The notes under the pieces: model-generated
What the model was told of the DNA's origin: nothing
Database searches by the model: none
The model's input: only the letters and a program-made list of their open reading frames with translations
NCBI RefSeq assembly: GCF_014281965.1
Contig: NZ_JACFTB010000007.1
Location: forward strand, 238,508-302,507
DNA length: 64,000 nt
From: Rhodococcus sp. BP22
GTDB lineage: Bacteria; Actinomycetota; Actinomycetes; Mycobacteriales; Mycobacteriaceae
Direction: 5' to 3'
Made by a program: the position numbers and the translations under genes
Shown here: positions 59,416 to 64,000 of the stretch, one piece after another
Layout: every line of letters starts with the position of its first letter
Numbering within the stretch: position 1 is the stretch's first letter

Positions 59416-59706
59416 TCGGACCGTGTTCGCACCGCTCCACGAAGGGCTGTATGAAGACCGCAGGGACGCACGGTTCGTCGTCGACCGCTGCAGTCAGTTC
59501 GCGATCGTCGCCGCAGGTACCGCCGTAGCGGGCCTGCTCGATGATCCCCCAACCGACACTGCCGGGTGCGACAAGGTCGTCCGTTCTTCCGGCGCGGAAT
59601 CCCCGCCCCTTCGACGTACTCGAAACGATCGCCACAGCTGACGACCTCGATGTGACCTGAGCGTGCGTCTGCGACCTGTCGGTAATCACGCCTACCATGG
59701 GTAACC

Positions 59707-62700
59707 GTGACCATTCCCTCCATGGACGAGCTAGAAGTCGACGCCCTCGAAATCCGCTTCGGGACCGACACGTTCACGCACGGATCGAAATACTTCGAGG
59801 AGGGCAGAGTTGGGCAGGTCACGTGGGATCGACGGGCATCGACACTGTCCTCGCAAGTACGGGGCAACCGAGCCACCCCGTATTCGACAGTGGCCACCAT
59901 GTCGACCCGGATGGGCGCCATCGTGGCCGTGGAATACGGCCGCTGCAATTGCCCCGTCGTCTTCAACTGCAAACACGCCGTCGCACTGATTCTGCAGGCA
60001 AAAGCCGACAGCGTCCGAACGCCGACGCGCGGACCGATGAACACAGCGGGCCATTGGTCACAGGCACTTGCATCCGTCATCTCCGCCAAGCCCGCCGAGC
60101 TCGACGGGCCAAGCAGCGGACGCATCCGCATCGGACTTCAGTTGGGCTTGGAACCGTCGGTCGACCGCGCCGACGCAATTCGACTACTGGCCCGCCCGGT
60201 GATGTTCAACGAGCGTAAAGCCTGGGTCGGCGGCGGCGTCTCGTGGACGTCGCTTCCTTCCACCACGGATCGACGCGTCCAGCGTCAGGTCGACATTCTG
60301 CGGGAGCTGTATGCGCTGCATCAAGTGCGCTCGCGTGGGCGCTCGGCATACTCGTTCCAACGGACCGACTCCGCGACGATCGACCTCGCAGACATCTCCG
60401 GTCGGCTGCTGTGGGATCTACTGGGCGAGGCACGCGAAGTCGGACTTCCGTTGATCAACGCACATCGCATACTCGGTGAAATCCCATGGCCAGGAGAAGG
60501 AGAGTTCACCGTCGACATCACTTCCGGTGATTCCGGATCCCTTTCCGTGATCGGCCGAATCACCCTCGACAGCAACATAATTCCGCCCAACCGTCGGAGC
60601 TTCCTCGGCAATGACGGTTCAGGGATTGTGTACTGGGACGACGAGGCGCACACAAACCACGCAACCCGCGATTTTCGACTCGCGCGGTTGTCGAGGCCGG
60701 TCCCGGCCTCGCTTCGACGGATCGCCACGACCATCGACCCCATCGAGATACCGTCCTCGGATCGTGCGGACTTCACGACGAAGTACCTGCCAGCACTCGA
60801 GCGTGCCAGCGATGTCGTATCTTCGGACGGCTCGTACACCGCACCCGTCGTCACCGGCCCCGAACTCCATATCACGGTAACCTACACCGGAGACAACCGA
60901 CTGACGTTCTCCGCCCAGTGGCGCTACTACCTCGACAGTACCGAAATCGACTATCCCGCCGAAGTTTACAGATCAGCCGAGGGAATTCGCGATCCCGACT
61001 CGGAGGTTGCGTTGCTGCGCAGAGTCCTTCCGGTACTGAGCCGACCCCCTGGCAACGAATTCATCTCGTTTACTGCCGTCGGGATCTCGGCCGGCATTCT
61101 GGTCACCGACCAGCTACCGATCCTGGACGCGTACGACAACGTGCATGTGACGACTGTCGGTGAGCTTCCAGACTTTCGCAATGTCAGCGACGACGTCGGC
61201 ATATCGTTGTCCACCACTGCAATTCGAGGAGATAGCGACTGGTTCGATCTCGGCATCGCAGTCACCGTCGACGGCACCGATGTCGAACTCGCCACGGTCA
61301 TCACTGCCATTGCTCGCGGCGAGACCCACCTGATGCTCTCCGACGGCCGGTTCTTCTCGCTGGAACGCCCTTCGTTGCTCACCCTTCGACGGCTGGTGGA
61401 AGAAGCGCGGTCGTTGCAGGACAACGTGAACGGACCGTTGAGAATCAGCCGATACCAAGCCTCACTATGGGAGGAGCTCGCCGAACTCGGTGAAGTGACT
61501 CGGCAGGCAACAGCGTGGCGAGAGCAGGTCACAGCGCTGTTGAAGCTCGATTCGATCCCCCCTCAGCCTGCTCCTGCCGGTATAGGCGCTCAGTTGCGGC
61601 CGTACCAGCTCGAAGGCTACTCATGGCTGCTCTTCCTGTGGACCCACGGTCTCGGCGGAATCCTCGCCGACGATATGGGCCTCGGCAAAACAATCCAGGC
61701 GCTGGCGATGATCACCAAGATTCGAGAGAGCGGACCATTGCCGGCCCCGTTCCTCATCGTGGCCCCTACCAGCGTGGTGCACAACTGGGCACGAGAAGCA
61801 GAAAAGTTCGCGCCAGACCTCAACGTGGTCACGGCCGGCGAAACACGAGCACGACGGCGAGGCCCGGTGGGCGACATCGCGCTCGGTGCCGACATCGTCG
61901 TGACGTCCTACACAGTCTTTCGCCTCGACTACGACGACTTCGAAGCAGTGTCCTGGTCAGGGCTCATCCTCGACGAGGCGCAATACGTCAAGAACCACAA
62001 GAGCAAGTCCTACCAGTGCGCTCGGCGACTGTCCGCTCCATACAAGCTCGCCATCACTGGCACCCCGATGGAGAACAACGTCATGGAGCTGTGGTCCTTG
62101 TTGTCGATCACCGCACCTGGACTCTTTCCCTCACCGAAGAAGTTCACCGACAACTACCGCAATCCCATCGAAAAAGACGGTGACACCGAACAACTGAGAA
62201 CCCTTCGGCGACGCATCAAGCCGCTGGTACTACGGCGGTCGAAAGATACTGTGGTGCAGGATCTTCCCCCGAAGCAGGAGCAGACCGTCGAGGTCGACCT
62301 TCATCCACGCCATCAGCGCGTCTACGAAACGCGGTTGGCCCGGGAGCGTCAGAAGATACTCGGGCTGCTCGACGACTTTCAACGCAATCGAGTCACGATC
62401 TTGCAATCACTGACCATTCTGCGTCAGCTCAGCTTGGATGCGTCTTTGGTCGATGAGAAGCACTCGGATATACCAAGCGCCAAGATCGACGAGCTGGTCG
62501 ATCAGTTACACGAAATCATCGAAGGTGGCCACCGAGCGCTCGTCTTCAGCCAGTTCACCAGGTTTCTGTCGTTGGTGCGCGATCGCCTCGAATCCGAAGG
62601 TATTGCTCTCGTCTACCTCGACGGAAGCACCCGAAACCGCGGCGATGTCGTGGAACGTTTCCGTAGCGGAGAAGCGCCGGTGTTCCTGATAAGCCTCAAG

Positions 62701-62979
62701 GCCGGCGGCGTGGGCCTCACGCTCACCGAAGCCGACTACTGTTTCGTACTCGATCCCTGGTGGAATCCCGCGACCGAGGCCCAAGCGGTGGACCGTGCTC
62801 ATCGCATCGGTCAGGCACGCACCGTGTTCGTCAACCGGTACGTCGCCCGCGGCACCATCGAGGAAAAGGTAATGGAACTCAAGGAGCGCAAAGCCAAACT
62901 CTTCGCAAGTGTCATGGACGACGGCGGTGCCTTTGCCGGCGGACTCACAGCAGACGATATTCGAGGGTTGATCGAGTAA
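59707..62979 (+). CDS. SWIM-zinc-finger SNF2-type ATPase
   Basis: 1090 residues from GTG 59707. N-terminal SWIM finger with CxCxnCxH (CNCPVVFNCKHAV near 79-91), a long middle domain (about 110-600) seen in bacterial SNF2 proteins, then the SF2 motor: motif I DDMGLGKTIQAL near 655, motif II DEAQ near 755, motif III ITGTPMENN, motif V SLKAGGVGLTLTEADYCFVLDPWWNPA and motif VI DRAHRIGQ near 1035. These ATPases move on double-stranded DNA without unwinding. RapA-like roles in transcription recycling or defence have been proposed. No partner defence genes are near, so this looks like a chromosomal copy. Confidence 0.88.
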   Translation: MTIPSMDELEVDALEIRFGTDTFTHGSKYFEEGRVGQVTWDRRASTLSSQVRGNRATPYSTVATMSTRMGAIVAVEYGRCNCPVVFNCKHAVALILQAKADSVRTPTRGPMNTAGHWSQALASVISAKPAELDGPSSGRIRIGLQLGLEPSVDRADAIRLLARPVMFNERKAWVGGGVSWTSLPSTTDRRVQRQVDILRELYALHQVRSRGRSAYSFQRTDSATIDLADISGRLLWDLLGEAREVGLPLINAHRILGEIPWPGEGEFTVDITSGDSGSLSVIGRITLDSNIIPPNRRSFLGNDGSGIVYWDDEAHTNHATRDFRLARLSRPVPASLRRIATTIDPIEIPSSDRADFTTKYLPALERASDVVSSDGSYTAPVVTGPELHITVTYTGDNRLTFSAQWRYYLDSTEIDYPAEVYRSAEGIRDPDSEVALLRRVLPVLSRPPGNEFISFTAVGISAGILVTDQLPILDAYDNVHVTTVGELPDFRNVSDDVGISLSTTAIRGDSDWFDLGIAVTVDGTDVELATVITAIARGETHLMLSDGRFFSLERPSLLTLRRLVEEARSLQDNVNGPLRISRYQASLWEELAELGEVTRQATAWREQVTALLKLDSIPPQPAPAGIGAQLRPYQLEGYSWLLFLWTHGLGGILADDMGLGKTIQALAMITKIRESGPLPAPFLIVAPTSVVHNWAREAEKFAPDLNVVTAGETRARRRGPVGDIALGADIVVTSYTVFRLDYDDFEAVSWSGLILDEAQYVKNHKSKSYQCARRLSAPYKLAITGTPMENNVMELWSLLSITAPGLFPSPKKFTDNYRNPIEKDGDTEQLRTLRRRIKPLVLRRSKDTVVQDLPPKQEQTVEVDLHPRHQRVYETRLARERQKILGLLDDFQRNRVTILQSLTILRQLSLDASLVDEKHSDIPSAKIDELVDQLHEIIEGGHRALVFSQFTRFLSLVRDRLESEGIALVYLDGSTRNRGDVVERFRSGEAPVFLISLKAGGVGLTLTEADYCFVLDPWWNPATEAQAVDRAHRIGQARTVFVNRYVARGTIEEKVMELKERKAKLFASVMDDGGAFAGGLTADDIRGLIE

Positions 62980-62987
62980 GCGGCGGA

Positions 62988-63021
62988 GGAGGGGAGCGCT
63001 TTGGTAGGTTCGCTCCCCTCC
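62988..63021 (+). terminator. hairpin after the SNF2 gene
   Basis: GGAGGGGAGCG (62988-62998) pairs perfectly with CGCTCCCCTCC (63011-63021) around a 12-base loop. No T-run follows, so it is a GC-rich hairpin terminator of the weaker actinobacterial type. Confidence 0.55.
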
Positions 63022-63051
63022 GCTTCAATGGTCCATTCATACGATCAGATA
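63021..63051 (+). repeat. 31-bp direct repeat, copy 1
   Basis: CGCTTCAATGGTCCATTCAT followed by ACGATCAGATA. Identical to 63970-64000 and separated from it by 949 bp, flanking the DUF2071 gene. Contains the palindrome AATGG-T-CCATT. The first base is also the last base of the hairpin before it. Confidence 0.9.
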
Positions 63052-63168
63052 GCTTGTGAGCCCCATTCAAGCGGCAACACATCACGATCGACACCGACAA
63101 ACGAACAGATTGACCGCCGAACACGGCCGGAGTTCGTCCACCGGGTCGTTCACGCCTAGGCTCGAGAT

Positions 63169-63921
63169 GTGGACCGACTTAGTGCACAACGCCTCTGGCC
63201 TCGGCCGCCGATTCTCCCGCGACCTATCTTGATGGACCAGCGCTGGGAACGTGTGGTGTTCTTGCATTGGAAGGTCCCCAGCGCCCTCGTGGCACCGCTG
63301 CTGCCCCGAGGCTGCACACCGGACGAATTCGACGGCTCGTCTTGGGTCGGTCTGATCGGGTTCGAGATGGTCGGCGCCGGATTCGGATACCGCCGTCCAG
63401 TCCCCTACTTCGGGACCTTCGCCGAGATCAACGTTCGGCTGTACTCCATTGATGGCGAGGGACGACGGGGAGTGGTCTTCCGATCATTGGAAGCTAGCCG
63501 GCTCGCAGTCGTCTTGGGAACCAACCTCGCTCGCGTTCCGTATCGATGGGCGTCTATGACAATCGATGACGACAGATCCACCATCAGATACCGAAGTAGA
63601 CGCATCGCTCCACCCCACCGCGGAGCATCGACCGACTTCGCCGTTGTGCGCGGGTCACGGGATATGTCAGACGAACCGTTAGCCCAATTCCTCACGGCAC
63701 GTTGGGGTTTACATACATCGGCCGCTGGACGGCTCATGTACGTACCAAACCTGCACAGCCGGTGGAAACTTCTCGACGCTGAGTTGGCTCATTGCTCAGA
63801 TCAGCTGATCGAAGCTGCAGGTCTACCGAACATCGCCGGCAGATCACCGGACTCGGTGCTGTACTCGGATCACGTCGCAACACAGTTCGGACGGCCCTAT
63901 GCGGTGCGTGCGATTGGCTGA
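63169..63921 (+). CDS. DUF2071 (YqjF-family) protein
   Basis: 250 residues from GTG 63169 (ATG 63232 is an alternative that removes 21 residues). VVFLHWKVPSALVAPLLPRGCTPDEFDGSSWVGLIGFEM near 29-67 and VPYFGTFAEINVRLYSIDGEGRRGVVFRSLEASR near 78-111 are diagnostic of DUF2071; the fold resembles acetoacetate decarboxylase. No reaction known. Flanked by two identical 31-bp repeats, so it might have been acquired or duplicated as a cassette. Confidence 0.82.
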   Translation: MDRLSAQRLWPRPPILPRPILMDQRWERVVFLHWKVPSALVAPLLPRGCTPDEFDGSSWVGLIGFEMVGAGFGYRRPVPYFGTFAEINVRLYSIDGEGRRGVVFRSLEASRLAVVLGTNLARVPYRWASMTIDDDRSTIRYRSRRIAPPHRGASTDFAVVRGSRDMSDEPLAQFLTARWGLHTSAAGRLMYVPNLHSRWKLLDAELAHCSDQLIEAAGLPNIAGRSPDSVLYSDHVATQFGRPYAVRAIG

Positions 63922-63969
63922 TCGGCTCGCTGGCGATTTCCAAACGCACGGTTCAGGCTGCCTACTTAT

Positions 63970-64000
63970 CGCTTCAATGGTCCATTCATACGATCAGATA
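63970..64000 (+). repeat. 31-bp direct repeat, copy 2 (reaches the window end)
   Basis: Exact copy of 63021-63051; it runs to the last base given, so the true length of identity is unknown. Confidence 0.9.

Noticed and set aside
59423..59641. 72-residue plus-strand frame between the SIMPL and SNF2 genes
   Set aside because: No ribosome site, low-information sequence, no recognisable family; the 290-bp gap seems to be plain intergenic DNA.
59707..62979. SNF2 ATPase as part of a DISARM- or similar defence island
   Set aside because: Neighbours are a SIMPL protein and a DUF2071 protein; no methylase, PLD or nuclease gene nearby.
63021..64000. CRISPR array from the two 31-bp repeats
   Set aside because: Only two copies, 949 bp apart, with a protein-coding gene between them; no regular spacers or cas genes.

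Overview
The window is high-GC DNA with short intergenic gaps, many GTG starts, ATGA-type stop/start overlaps and a glpD / TetR / alkyl-DHAP-synthase-like / lipid-kinase block in the same arrangement as Mycobacterium tuberculosis Rv2249c-Rv2252. Together with SCO6745-type, DUF4185 and TerD-like genes this points to a mycolic-acid actinobacterium, most likely Rhodococcus or a close Nocardiaceae relative (inference). Nearly all of it reads as chromosome; one accessory patch (about 28-32 kb) carries IS110 DNA and genes I do not recognise.

Layout. 0-1.6 kb: a thiol-metal detoxification locus (CadI/ArsI-like enzyme, CmtR-like sensor, CDF transporter). 1.9-5 kb: an ectoine-type ABC importer (ehuBCDA order). 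5-7.8 kb: DUF1254 protein, SCO6745-family protein, small membrane protein. 8-10.4 kb: ClpC-like AAA+ ATPase with a HAIR-like site in front and a strong terminator behind. 10.4-15.3 kb: P450 plus TetR, a secreted protein, and a succinate-semialdehyde-type dehydrogenase. 15.3-20.4 kb: an intergenic 28-bp perfect palindrome, a chaperone-like protein, a TerD-family protein, a tandem duplication of a small secreted protein with a decayed acyl-CoA ligase fragment, and the intact ligase. 20.5-26.5 kb: GIY-YIG-like protein and the dagK / agpS / TetR / glpD lipid-glycerol block. 26.5-32 kb: DUF4185 secreted enzyme and the accessory patch. 32-37.6 kb: PLDc_N membrane protein, short UvrA-like ATPase, lipoprotein for metal/siderophore/B12 uptake, MFS exporter.

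37.6-52.6 kb is one large catabolic region: a nine-gene minus-strand operon (branched-chain-type ABC importer livKHMGF, Asp/Glu/hydantoin-racemase-like protein, flavoprotein, cyclic amidohydrolase, CaiB CoA-transferase), a divergent IclR regulator with a CitE-like lyase, and a second divergent unit (cyclase-family hydrolase, two MmgE/PrpD proteins). Copies of GTTCCGCTnAGCGGAAC lie in both divergent promoter regions and probably are the IclR operator. The gene set suggests import, ring opening, isomerisation, CoA activation and C-C cleavage of a cyclic amide or substituted dicarboxylate; the substrate is unknown.

53.2-55.6 kb holds the best candidate for a new system: an 84-residue protein with three near-identical 24-residue repeats, translationally coupled to a JmjC/cupin oxygenase, itself coupled to a sucrase/ferredoxin-like protein. 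It looks like a modified-peptide operon. The window ends with housekeeping-type genes (VOC protein, DoxX-like protein, MBL hydrolase, DinB2-like polymerase, SIMPL protein, SWIM/SNF2 ATPase, DUF2071 protein); a 31-bp direct repeat flanks the last gene and reaches the window edge.
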